64,000 nucleotides of DNA from Acidimicrobium ferrooxidans (GTDB lineage Bacteria; Actinomycetota; Geothermincolia; Fen-727; Anoxymicrobiaceae). Location of the stretch: positions 405,543 to 469,542 of the forward strand of contig DYIU01000002.1 in assembly GCA_020723485.1 (NCBI GenBank). Reading direction: 5' to 3'. Below the pieces are notes generated by a model. It searched no databases and was not told the origin of the DNA. It was given only the letters and a program-made list of their open reading frames with translations. The first letter of the stretch is position 1. Each line of letters begins with the position of its first letter. Both the position numbers and the translations under genes were made by a program. Positions 31,746 to 39,691 of the stretch are shown in pieces.

Positions 31746-32156
31746 CTATTCCTCCGGATGGCTGTCCAGGTAAGCCCGGAGTATCAGCGCCGCGGCCAGC
31801 CGGTCGGACGCCTCTTTCCTGCCGCTTCTTCTCGCGCGGCCGCCGGCCAGCACCGCTTCCGCCTGCCTGGTTGTCAGTCGCTCGTCGACGAACTCGAGCG
31901 GGAGCCCGATCGATTCGGCGAGCGGACCGGCGAACTCCCTGACGAGGCGGGCCTGCGAACCCTCACGGCCGTCAAGCAGCAGCGGCATGCCGACCACCAG
32001 GAGCTCCGTCTCCCTGTCCGCCGCTATCCTGGAGATGCGCCCGGAGGCGTGTTCATCGTTCCTGATCGTCTCCAGCGGCTGGGCGGTCATGCCCAGCTCG
32101 TCTGTCACTGCGATACCTATGCGGCTTTCACCTATATCGAGACCGAGCAATCTCAA
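31746..32156 (-). CDS. ruvX: Putative pre-16S rRNA nuclease / Holliday-junction resolvase-like RuvX (YqgF)
   Basis: A protein of 136 residues with RNase H-fold motifs: LGLDIGESRIGIAVTDELG (4-22) with the first catalytic Asp, VVGMPLLLDGREG (about 54-66) and FVDERLTTRQAE (about 93-104). YqgF proteins trim the 16S rRNA 5' end in E. coli. Its ATG overlaps the alaS stop by 4 nt, so the alaS-ruvX-mltG block is one operon. Confidence 0.94.
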   Translation of the reverse strand: MRLLGLDIGESRIGIAVTDELGMTAQPLETIRNDEHASGRISRIAADRETELLVVGMPLLLDGREGSQARLVREFAGPLAESIGLPLEFVDERLTTRQAEAVLAGGRARRSGRKEASDRLAAALILRAYLDSHPEE

Positions 32157-34789
32157 CTGATTCCTTCCAGCGTCTCGCGGACGGCCCTCTTCACCTCGTC
32201 GAGCGACTCGGCGAGCCCACCGACGTTGGAGCCTCCGGCTACCGCCATGTCCTCGCGTCCGCCCCCTCCGCCACCGAGAGCCCGGCCTCCGGCCCCCGCG
32301 ATCTCTCGCGCGTTCAGGCCCCGCTCGACGAGGGACCTGTCGACCTTGACCACGAGCTGGGCCTTTCCCCCGGCCGCCCCGGCGAGGCCCACGATCCCGA
32401 ACCCGCCCCTGCTCATTATGACGTCGGCAAGGTCCCGGAGTTCTTTCTGGCCCTGCCCGGAGACCTCGGCCAGGATGAGCTTCACCCCGGAGACCTCCAC
32501 CGTCGAGCCGTTCCTGATGACATCCTCTGCTGTCGCCCCGACCGCGAGCGAGGACTCTCGAGCGGCCGCCCGCTCGAGCTCCCTCAGCCTGCCGAGCAGT
32601 TCCTCCACGCGCCCCGGGACCATGTCTCCCTTGACCTTCAGCATCTGTCCCGTCAGCTCCATCACCTCGTCCAGGTGCCTGTAATATCGCAGCGTCTCGA
32701 GCCCGCTCGTCGCTTCGATCCTCCTTAGGCCGGCGCCGATGCCGCTCTCACTGATTATCCTTATCGGTCCTATGCGGCCCGATCTCTCCACGTGGATGCC
32801 CCCGCAGAGCTCCTTGGAGAAATCGCCCATCTCCACCACCCGGACCCGCTCGCCGTACTTCTCACCGAACAGCGCCATCGCACCTCCCGAGGTGGCCTCC
32901 TCCCTGGACATCACGCTCGTGAACACCGGGACGTCCTCGAGGACGCGCGCGTTTGAGAGGCGCTCGATCTCGTCGAGCTCGTCGGCGGACAGCGCCTGAA
33001 AATGCGTGAAGTCGAATCTCAACCTCTCCGGGGTCACCAGTGAGCCGGACTGCTTGGCGTGCGAACCGAGCACGGTGCGAAGCGCCCAGTGCAGTAAATG
33101 GGTAGCGCTGTGGTTCCGGCTGATAGCCTCGCGCCTGGCCGTATCGGCCTCTGCCTCGACCTCTTCGCCGACCCTCAGCGTGCCGTCCAGGCGGCCGCGG
33201 TGCACTATCAGCCCGGAGGCGCCGTAGTATGTGTCCTCGACCTGCACCGTGCCCGACGCTCCCCTCAGGGTGCCGGTATCCCCGACCTGCCCCCCGGACT
33301 CGGCGTAGAACGGGGTGCTCTCGAGCACGACCTCCACCTCCGGCTCGTCGGTGGCTTCCTCGCTCCGCGAGGTTCCGACCAGGAGCGCGGTCACCGTGGA
33401 GGTGAGCTTCACGCACTCGTATCCCTCGAAACATGTAGGCCCGGTCTGGCGGCCGATCTCGGAGAAGATGTCCGTTTCGACCTGCGTGTCATACTCGCGT
33501 GACAGGCGCGCGCGCTCGCGCTGCGCTTCCATGAGGCGCTCGAAAGACTCGCGGTCGATGCCCATTCCCTGGTCCGCCGCGATCTCCTCGGTGACCTCGA
33601 GAGGGAATCCCAGGGTATCGTGCAGGTAGAACGCCGTCTTGCCGTCAATCACGGCCTTGCCTTCGGCCGCGTGCTCACGGATCACGTCGCGCAGCAGCTC
33701 TATACCCTGCTCGAGGGTCTGCCCGAACCTTTCCTCCTCTGCCCTGATCACCCCCGTCACCAGCTTGTGGTGCTCAACCAGGTCCGGATAAGCGTCACCC
33801 AGCAGCTCCACCACGACGTCAGCCAGGCCGTCGATGAAGTTGCTCTCGACGCCGAGCAGCCTGCCGTGGCGGACCGCTCTCCGCAGCAGCCTTCTCAAGA
33901 TATACCCGCGGCCTTCGTTCGAAGGGATTACGCCGTCGGATATCAGGAAAGTCGCCGCACGGGAATGGTCGGCCACGACCTTGATGGAAACGTCCGAGGT
34001 TTCACCGTCGCCCAGCCTGATGCCGCACAGCGCGCTTATCGCGTCGACCACCGGCACCAGCCCGTCCGTCTCGAATATCGTGGCGACGCCCTGCTTGAGC
34101 GCCGCGACCCGCTCGAGGCCCATCCCCGTATCGATGTTCTTCTTGGGCAGGGGCACGAGCTGCCGGTCCGGCTGCCGGTCGTACTGCATGAACACCAGGT
34201 TCCAGAGCTCGAGAAACCGGTCGCAGTCGCATCCCGCCCTGCACCCGGGCCCGCATGCATAGCGCTCGCCGCGGTCGTAGAGTATCTCTGAGCATGGGCC
34301 GCAGGGGCCGGTAGCTCCCATGTCCCAGAAGTTGTCATCAGCGCCCAGCCTTATCACTCGGGCGGGATCGACCCCCGCGGTAGCCTTCCAGATGTCCGCG
34401 GCCTCATCGTCCTCTTCGTAGACGGACATCCACAGCGAGCCCGGGTCGATGCCCAGGACCCCCGTTACGAGCTCCCAGGCCCACGGGATGACGCTCTCCT
34501 TGTAGTAATCACCGAAAGAGAAGTTGCCGAGCATCTCGAAGAACGTGTTGTGGCGCGCGGTGATGCCCACCGATTCTATGTCGGTCGTGCGCAGGCACTT
34601 CTGGACCGAGGTCGCGCGCGTGTACGGAGGGGGCTCTTCGCCGAGGAAATACGGCTTGAACTGGACCATCCCGGCGTTGGTGAGCAGGAGAGTGGGGTCG
34701 TTCGGGACCAGGGAGGAGCTAGGCACCACCCGGTGTCCCCTCTCCTCGAAGAACTCTATGAAGGTCTTTCGGATCTCCTCGCTCTTCAA
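32153..34789 (-). CDS. alaS: Alanyl-tRNA synthetase
   Basis: A protein of 878 residues, full length. The class II core has RHNTFFEMLGNFSFGDYYKE (about 78-97). A Cys-rich insert (CGPGCRAGCDCD) precedes LWNLVFMQY. The editing domain has the metal-binding HSATHLLHWAL (about 562-572) and LCGGIHVERSG (about 666-676), and the C-terminal DHHA1 oligomerisation part is present with a Gly-rich stretch (GGGGGGREDMA). The 157-nt gap upstream carries hairpins that end the DUF948 gene; a T-box was considered and rejected. Confidence 0.97.
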   Translation of the reverse strand: MKSEEIRKTFIEFFEERGHRVVPSSSLVPNDPTLLLTNAGMVQFKPYFLGEEPPPYTRATSVQKCLRTTDIESVGITARHNTFFEMLGNFSFGDYYKESVIPWAWELVTGVLGIDPGSLWMSVYEEDDEAADIWKATAGVDPARVIRLGADDNFWDMGATGPCGPCSEILYDRGERYACGPGCRAGCDCDRFLELWNLVFMQYDRQPDRQLVPLPKKNIDTGMGLERVAALKQGVATIFETDGLVPVVDAISALCGIRLGDGETSDVSIKVVADHSRAATFLISDGVIPSNEGRGYILRRLLRRAVRHGRLLGVESNFIDGLADVVVELLGDAYPDLVEHHKLVTGVIRAEEERFGQTLEQGIELLRDVIREHAAEGKAVIDGKTAFYLHDTLGFPLEVTEEIAADQGMGIDRESFERLMEAQRERARLSREYDTQVETDIFSEIGRQTGPTCFEGYECVKLTSTVTALLVGTSRSEEATDEPEVEVVLESTPFYAESGGQVGDTGTLRGASGTVQVEDTYYGASGLIVHRGRLDGTLRVGEEVEAEADTARREAISRNHSATHLLHWALRTVLGSHAKQSGSLVTPERLRFDFTHFQALSADELDEIERLSNARVLEDVPVFTSVMSREEATSGGAMALFGEKYGERVRVVEMGDFSKELCGGIHVERSGRIGPIRIISESGIGAGLRRIEATSGLETLRYYRHLDEVMELTGQMLKVKGDMVPGRVEELLGRLRELERAAARESSLAVGATAEDVIRNGSTVEVSGVKLILAEVSGQGQKELRDLADVIMSRGGFGIVGLAGAAGGKAQLVVKVDRSLVERGLNAREIAGAGGRALGGGGGGREDMAVAGGSNVGGLAESLDEVKRAVRETLEGIS

Positions 34790-34882
34790 CTGACGTTACT
34801 CCCCTCTTAAAGCGGCACAAAAACACATTTTAGCCCAACTGGGGGCTCCAGAGAACGACCGCGGTCATGCCCCCATGCGAAT

Positions 34883-34946
34883 CCACCTCCCCGGCGGGGG
34901 GAGGTGGAAGAAGGTCAGGATTGCCCCTGTGCGGGCCCGCCGCACA
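34883..34946. terminator. Two hairpins between the DUF948 gene and alaS
   Basis: TGTGCGG-GCCCG-CCGCACA (34928-34946) abuts the DUF948 stop codon. CCACCTCCCC-GGCGG-GGGGAGGTGG (34883-34907) follows. Both have perfect arms and probably end the DUF948 transcript. A third, short hairpin (AGCCC-6 nt-GGGCT, 34832-34847) followed on the minus strand by TGTTTTT lies 42 nt before alaS. Confidence 0.6.
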
Positions 34947-35300
34947 TTACTTCTTCTTCCACTTGCCGTACGCCTTTCCGGCCCCGGCGCCTATCCCGAT
35001 GAGCTTCACCAGCGGCGAGGTGACGACCTCCTGGACCACCTTCGTCGCGGCGTTCGCCTTCTGGGTCATGCCCTCTACCGCCGTCAGTATCCCGTCCACC
35101 CGGTCGAGCTCCGTGTTCACGTGGTCCATGGTGGTCTGAAGCCGCGTCATGAGCGGTATGGTCTCCACACGGACCTCGTCCAGGAATTTGTTGGTAATCC
35201 CCAGCATCTGGACCAGCTTGTAGAGCACCCAGGCCGTGAATACCGCGCTGACTGCGAACGCTACAGCCGCTATCAACCCGGCGACGTGACCCACACTCAT
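34947..35300 (-). CDS. DUF948-family small membrane protein
   Basis: A protein of 117 residues: one N-terminal membrane helix (about 5-29), then a long amphipathic helix or coiled coil (about 35-90, with TTMDHVNTELDRVDGILTAVEGMTQKANAATKVVQEVV), a short hydrophobic glycine-rich segment (KLIGIGAGAGKAYGK) and a basic end. DUF948 proteins are common in Gram-positive bacteria; their function is not established, and this one has no catalytic motif. It is isolated by hairpins downstream and a palindromic element upstream. Confidence 0.8.
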   Translation of the reverse strand: MSVGHVAGLIAAVAFAVSAVFTAWVLYKLVQMLGITNKFLDEVRVETIPLMTRLQTTMDHVNTELDRVDGILTAVEGMTQKANAATKVVQEVVTSPLVKLIGIGAGAGKAYGKWKKK

Positions 35301-35373
35301 CAGGACTCCTTTCTGCGCGCACCCGGTCCATGTCGCAGACTAATATAACACAAGCGTTTTCTCGTAATAATAA

Positions 35374-35454
35374 GGGGTCACGTCTTATTCTATTACATGT
35401 GGACTCCGCCCGGTAAAGAGCGCGCCAGCGTGCAATAGAATAAGACGTGACCCC
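35374..35454. repeat. Palindromic GGGGTCA element A
   Basis: An 81-nt element with perfect 21-bp inverted ends (35374-35394 and 35434-35454), beginning GGGGTCACGTCTTATTC, around a 39-nt centre. It starts 6 nt after the aspS stop codon. Related ends occur at 46295-46388, 47956-48062 and 49706-49736. Confidence 0.85.
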
Positions 35455-35460
35455 ACTTTA

Positions 35461-37248
35461 TTACTTGAGGCCGAGGTCCCGCATCTGTGCCGGAGTCACC
35501 TCGTCGGGCGCTCCGGTCATGAGGTCCGAGGCCGACTGCGTCTTCGGGAACGCGATGACGTCCCGGATAGTCTGCCGGCCCGCGAGCAGCATCGCCAGCC
35601 TATCGAGCCCCAGCGCTATGCCGCCGTGCGGTGGGGCGCCGAACTGCAGGGCGTCGAGCAGGAACCCGAACTTGGTCCTGTACTCGGACTCCGTGATCCC
35701 GAGCAGGCTGAACATCCTCTCCTGCACGTCCCGGCGGTGGATCCTTATCGAGCCGCCGCCCAGCTCGGTGCCGTTCATCACTATGTCGTAGGCACGGGCC
35801 CTGGCCGAGAGCGGGTCTTCCTCGAGCGACCGGAGAGAGTCATCGGTCGGGCTCGTGAAAGGGTGGTGGAGGGGCTTGTACCTCTTCTCCACGAGGTCGT
35901 ACTCGAGCAGTGGGAAATCCACTATCCACGTCAGCTCGAAGTCGCCCTCGCGGATAAGGCCCATGGATCCGGCGACCTGCGAGCGCAGGCTGTGCATGAT
36001 ATCGTCGCAGGCCCGGCGCGGGCCCGCCAGTATGAAGGCCGCGTCGCCCGGCTCGAGCGCAAGCCTCTCCCTGAGCCCCGCGAGCTCCAGCTCCGAGAGG
36101 AACTTCGCCACCGGCGAGCGCAGCCCCGACTCCTCGAGTATGAGCCAGACCAGGCCGCCGGCCCCCAGTTCCTGCGCCTTGCTGTTCCAGGAATCAAGCT
36201 CGGAGCGCGACATCGAGCCGGCGCGCTCGACCCTCATGCCCCGCACGCTGCCGCCCGAGCCCAGCGCCTCGGCGAACACCTTGAACCCCGTCTCCCCGAA
36301 AAGCTCGTCGAGGGTGGCCATCCTCATCCCGAAGCGCAGGTCAGGCCTGTCGCTGCCGTAGGTCTCCATCGCTTCGTCGTATGACATGCGGCCGACAGGG
36401 AGCTCGAGCTTGATTCCCAGCGCGGCGGAGAACACCGCCGCGAGCAGCCCGTCGATGAGCGAGATTATGTCCTCCTCGTCGATGAACGACATCTCGAGGT
36501 CGACCTGGGTGAACTCCGGCTGGCGGTCGGCCCTGAGGTCCTCGTCCCTGAAGCACCTCGCGATCTGGTAGTAACGGTCGAATCCCGACACCATCAGGAC
36601 CTGCTTGAAGAGCTGGGGGGACTGCGGGAGCGCGTAGAAGCGACGGGGCTGCAGGCGGCTTGGCACAAGGAAGTCGCGCGCCCCCTCCGGCGTGCTCTTG
36701 CACAGCTGAGGGGTCTCTATCTCGGTGAAGGAATGGGAGTCCAGGTAGTCGTGCGTCGCTTTGGTCACGCGGTGGCGGAGCTTCAGGGACTCCTGCATCT
36801 CGTCCCGGCGCAGGTCGAGGAACCTGTACTCGAGCCTGACGCGCTCGTCTACCTTCGTGTCATCCCTTATCTCGAAAGGCGGGGTCTCGGCGGGGTTGAG
36901 CACCTCCACGTCGCTTGCAAGCACCTCCACCTCGCCCGTCTTCATGTCAGGGTTCCGGGTGCCCTCGGGTCTCAGCCTTACCGCGCCCTTGATCCCGAGC
37001 ACGTATTCAGGCCGGGCCGCCTCGGCCACCCTGTGCGCCTCCTCGGACGCGCGAGGGTCGAACACGACCTGCACAATACCGCTCGTGTCGCGGAGGTCGA
37101 TGAATATGAGCCCCCCGTGGTCGCGCCGCCTGGCGGCCCAGCCGTTCAGGACGACCTCCCTGCCCTCAGCGGAAGCGTCGAGCAGGCCGCACATCTCGGT
37201 TCTTTTCAACCGGAACGTCGCCCGGAGGTCCCCGCCTGTCTCATCCAT
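35461..37248 (-). CDS. aspS: Aspartyl-tRNA synthetase
   Basis: A protein of 595 residues. The N-terminal OB fold (about 25-115) contains LNGWAARRRDHGGLIFIDLRD. The class II catalytic core has motif 2 FRDEDLRADRQPEFTQVD (about 232-249), the bacterial GAD insert (about 300-430) and motif 3 GAPPHGGIALGLDRLAMLLAG near the end. ATG 37248 is supported by GGAGGG 9 nt upstream, which lies within the end of hisS; the genes overlap by 8 nt. Whether it is Asp-specific or also charges tRNA-Asn cannot be told here. Confidence 0.96.
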   Translation of the reverse strand: MDETGGDLRATFRLKRTEMCGLLDASAEGREVVLNGWAARRRDHGGLIFIDLRDTSGIVQVVFDPRASEEAHRVAEAARPEYVLGIKGAVRLRPEGTRNPDMKTGEVEVLASDVEVLNPAETPPFEIRDDTKVDERVRLEYRFLDLRRDEMQESLKLRHRVTKATHDYLDSHSFTEIETPQLCKSTPEGARDFLVPSRLQPRRFYALPQSPQLFKQVLMVSGFDRYYQIARCFRDEDLRADRQPEFTQVDLEMSFIDEEDIISLIDGLLAAVFSAALGIKLELPVGRMSYDEAMETYGSDRPDLRFGMRMATLDELFGETGFKVFAEALGSGGSVRGMRVERAGSMSRSELDSWNSKAQELGAGGLVWLILEESGLRSPVAKFLSELELAGLRERLALEPGDAAFILAGPRRACDDIMHSLRSQVAGSMGLIREGDFELTWIVDFPLLEYDLVEKRYKPLHHPFTSPTDDSLRSLEEDPLSARARAYDIVMNGTELGGGSIRIHRRDVQERMFSLLGITESEYRTKFGFLLDALQFGAPPHGGIALGLDRLAMLLAGRQTIRDVIAFPKTQSASDLMTGAPDEVTPAQMRDLGLK

Positions 37249-38536
37249 CTCTCTTTACACCCTCCAGGAAATCCCTCAGCTCGGACATCATCATCGAAAG
37301 TGAGACCTGCCACTGCCGTGACTGGTCCAGGTCTCGGAAAGTGACCTCCCCGCGCTCGAGCTCGTCCTTCCCCACTATCAGGACCAGGCGGGCGTCGAGG
37401 CGGTCGGCCTGCTTCATCTGCGCCTTCAGCCCCCGCTCCATGAAGTCCGAGTCGGCGCTTATCCCGGCGTTACGGACCGCGGTCATGATGTCGAGCACCC
37501 GGCCGCGGTCCGCCCCGGGAGCCCCGGCGACGAACACGTCGAGCCTGAGGCCGGGAAACGGGTCGAGGCCCTGCGCGTCCACCGCCATCAGCAGGCGCTC
37601 GATGCCGAGGCTGAAACCGACTCCGGGTGTGGCCGGGCCGCCGAGCTGCTCGGCGAGGTAGTCGTAGCGCCCGCCCCCGGAGACCGTGTTCTGCGCCCCC
37701 AGGCCCTCGAACTGGAACTCGAAGGTCGTGTTGGTATAGTAGTCGAGCCCGCGCACCATGCGCTCGTCCACCCTGAACCTTATCCCCAGCCGGTCCAGGT
37801 GGCCGCAGGTAGCGGTGAAGTGCTCCCTGCATGCAGGGCAGAGCTGCTCTCCGATGGCCGGGGCGCTCTCCAGCGCCTGGCGGCATGATTCTTTCTTGCA
37901 GTCGAACGTGCGAAGGGGGTTCTCCCTCGAGCGCCGCCGGCACTCGTCACACAGCTGCTGCGAGACTCCCTCCAGGAAGCTCGAGAGCATCCGGACGTAG
38001 CTAGGCCTGCACTCGCGGCAGCCGACGCTGTTGACCACCAGCTCGTACCCCCGCAGGCCGAGCCTGGCGAAGAGCGCTTCCGAGATGGATATTATCTCTG
38101 CGTCGATGAAAGGATCGGGGCTGCCTATCGCCTCCGCACCGATCTGGTGGAACTGCCTGTACCTACCTGCCTGCGGCCGCTCCCTGCGGAACATCGGTCC
38201 GAGATAGTAAAGCTTCTGCGGGAGCCCCCGGGCGTGCAGCGACCTCTCGAGGTAAGCCCTGACGACCGGGGCGGTCCCCTCGGGCCTCAGGGTCAGCGAC
38301 TCCCCGCCCTGGTCTTCGAACGTGTACATCTCCTTGGCGACAATGTCCGTCGCCTCCCCGATGCTGCGCCGGAAGAGGTCGGTGTTCTCGATTATCGGCG
38401 TGCTTATCCGTCGGTACCCGCGGAGCTCGAGCTCCGCCGCGGCAACCCGGAGAATGCCCTCGACCTTCTCGGACTCGGGGTATACCAGGTCCGAGGTGCC
38501 TCTTGGCGCCTTGTACTTGAGTGCCAGGTCAGACAC
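37241..38536 (-). CDS. hisS: Histidyl-tRNA synthetase
   Basis: A protein of 431 residues. Motif 2 region LRPEGTAPVVRAYLE (about 81-95), the histidine-binding RGLDYYTNTTFEF (about 263-275) and motif 3 region SLGIERLLMAV are present, with the anticodon-binding domain at the C-terminus. A central CxxC-rich section (CDECRRRSRENPLRTFDCKKESC ... CPAC) may bind zinc, as in many actinobacterial relatives. It overlaps the upstream hydrolase by 8 nt, giving the order rel-dtd-hydrolase-hisS-aspS. Confidence 0.96.
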   Translation of the reverse strand: MSDLALKYKAPRGTSDLVYPESEKVEGILRVAAAELELRGYRRISTPIIENTDLFRRSIGEATDIVAKEMYTFEDQGGESLTLRPEGTAPVVRAYLERSLHARGLPQKLYYLGPMFRRERPQAGRYRQFHQIGAEAIGSPDPFIDAEIISISEALFARLGLRGYELVVNSVGCRECRPSYVRMLSSFLEGVSQQLCDECRRRSRENPLRTFDCKKESCRQALESAPAIGEQLCPACREHFTATCGHLDRLGIRFRVDERMVRGLDYYTNTTFEFQFEGLGAQNTVSGGGRYDYLAEQLGGPATPGVGFSLGIERLLMAVDAQGLDPFPGLRLDVFVAGAPGADRGRVLDIMTAVRNAGISADSDFMERGLKAQMKQADRLDARLVLIVGKDELERGEVTFRDLDQSRQWQVSLSMMMSELRDFLEGVKRDG

Positions 38537-39179
38537 CCCCTCTTATCCCGCGGAGGAAAGGGTTGGACGACCTCTCCGCGCCGACGGTCGTGGCCGGGCC
38601 GTGCCCCGGGAAGATGCGTGCGTCGTCGGGCAGCGTGAACACGTGCCTGCGCACCGATTCCAGAAGCTCGTCGAACGAGCCTCCACGGAGGTCGGTGCGC
38701 CCGACCGAACCCTGGAACACCAGGTCGCCGCAGAACAGGTTGCCCTCGCACAGGAAGCTCAAAGACCCGGTCGTGTGGCCCGGCGTTGCCAGGACATCGA
38801 TTGCGTGCCCTGAGAACTTCAGCGTGTCGCCCTCCGCGAGCAGCCGGAACTCCCCGGGCCTGGAGACCACCAGCGAGCCCAGGCGGGCGGCCACACCGCG
38901 CCCGCCGCCCGCGAGCGCGCTCGAATCCGCCCCCGAGATGAACACCGGGGCCGCGAGCGACTCAGCCACCTTCCCTGCCGCTCCCACGTGGTCCATGTGG
39001 CCGTGCGTGCAGAGAATCCCGAGGCAGTCGAGGCCCGCCTCACGCGCGGCGGAGGCGACCTTGCCGGCCTCTCCCCCGGGATCGATGACGTAGCCCTCGC
39101 CTGTCTCTTCGTCCATCAGTATGTAGCAGTTGGTGCCGAGCATCCCGACCGGGAGCATCTTGACCGAAAGTCGTCCCAC
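38529..39179 (-). CDS. Metallo-beta-lactamase fold hydrolase (glyoxalase II-like)
   Basis: A protein of 216 residues from GTG 39179, with AGGGGA 5 nt upstream. It starts VKMLPVGMLGTNCYIL, has the dinuclear metal motif CTHGHMDHVG (about 57-66), TPGHTTGSL and a late FPGHGPATTVG, all as in the YcbL/GloB-like group of small hydrolases that split thioesters such as S-lactoylglutathione. The C-terminal glutathione-binding domain of true glyoxalase II is absent, so the substrate is unknown. Its place between dtd and hisS is a common conserved order. Confidence 0.88.
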   Translation of the reverse strand: MGRLSVKMLPVGMLGTNCYILMDEETGEGYVIDPGGEAGKVASAAREAGLDCLGILCTHGHMDHVGAAGKVAESLAAPVFISGADSSALAGGGRGVAARLGSLVVSRPGEFRLLAEGDTLKFSGHAIDVLATPGHTTGSLSFLCEGNLFCGDLVFQGSVGRTDLRGGSFDELLESVRRHVFTLPDDARIFPGHGPATTVGAERSSNPFLRGIRGGV

Positions 39180-39243
39180 TATAGTCCCCTCAGTGCGGAT
39201 ACCTGAAGAATAATACCATTAAGGAACGAACGGCGGGCCTCTG

Positions 39244-39690
39244 TCAGCCGCGGGGAGTATCTATGACCAGCGTAACAGGGCCCCAGTTCTCAAGCTCAAC
39301 GGACATCATCGCCCCGAACTCGCCGGTCTGGACCTTCAGGCCGGATTCGGCGAGGGCTCCGGCCAGCTCGAGGTACAACCGCTCGGCTGCCTCGGGCTCC
39401 TCGGCGCCGACGAACGAGGGCCGCCTGCCCTTGCGGCAGTCGCCCAGAAGCGTGAACTGGCTGACCACCATCAGCTCTCCGTCGATGTCCAGCACGGACA
39501 GGTTCATCTTGCCGTCGCCGTCCGGGAACACGCGGAGGTTCAGTACCTTGTCGGCCATGAACGAAGTCTCAGCGGGCCCGTCGCCCCGGGCCACCGCGAC
39601 CAGGACCAGCAGCCCCCTGCCGATCTCGGAGATGGTCTGTCCGTCGACAGATACGCTGCAGGAGTTGACCCTCTGGATTACAGCTCTCAT
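39244..39690 (-). CDS. dtd: D-aminoacyl-tRNA deacylase
   Basis: A protein of 148 residues that frees tRNA from wrongly attached D-amino acids. The two signature loops are present: SQFTLLGD (about 77-84) and the C-terminal NWGPVTLVID (about 134-143), where a cis Gly-Pro enforces chirality. MRAVIQRV is the standard N-terminus. It starts 1 nt after the rel stop. Confidence 0.95.
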   Translation of the reverse strand: MRAVIQRVNSCSVSVDGQTISEIGRGLLVLVAVARGDGPAETSFMADKVLNLRVFPDGDGKMNLSVLDIDGELMVVSQFTLLGDCRKGRRPSFVGAEEPEAAERLYLELAGALAESGLKVQTGEFGAMMSVELENWGPVTLVIDTPRG

Positions 39691-39691
39691 C

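Noticed and set aside
34790-34946. T-box-like riboswitch in the alaS leader (an ACCGCGG and GGGGGC...GCCCCC pairing are present on the minus strand).
   Set aside because: No UGGN bulge before ACC, no Stem I or GCN specifier can be fitted, the gap is too short, and two of the hairpins directly follow the DUF948 stop. Actinobacterial T-boxes are mainly known for ileS.
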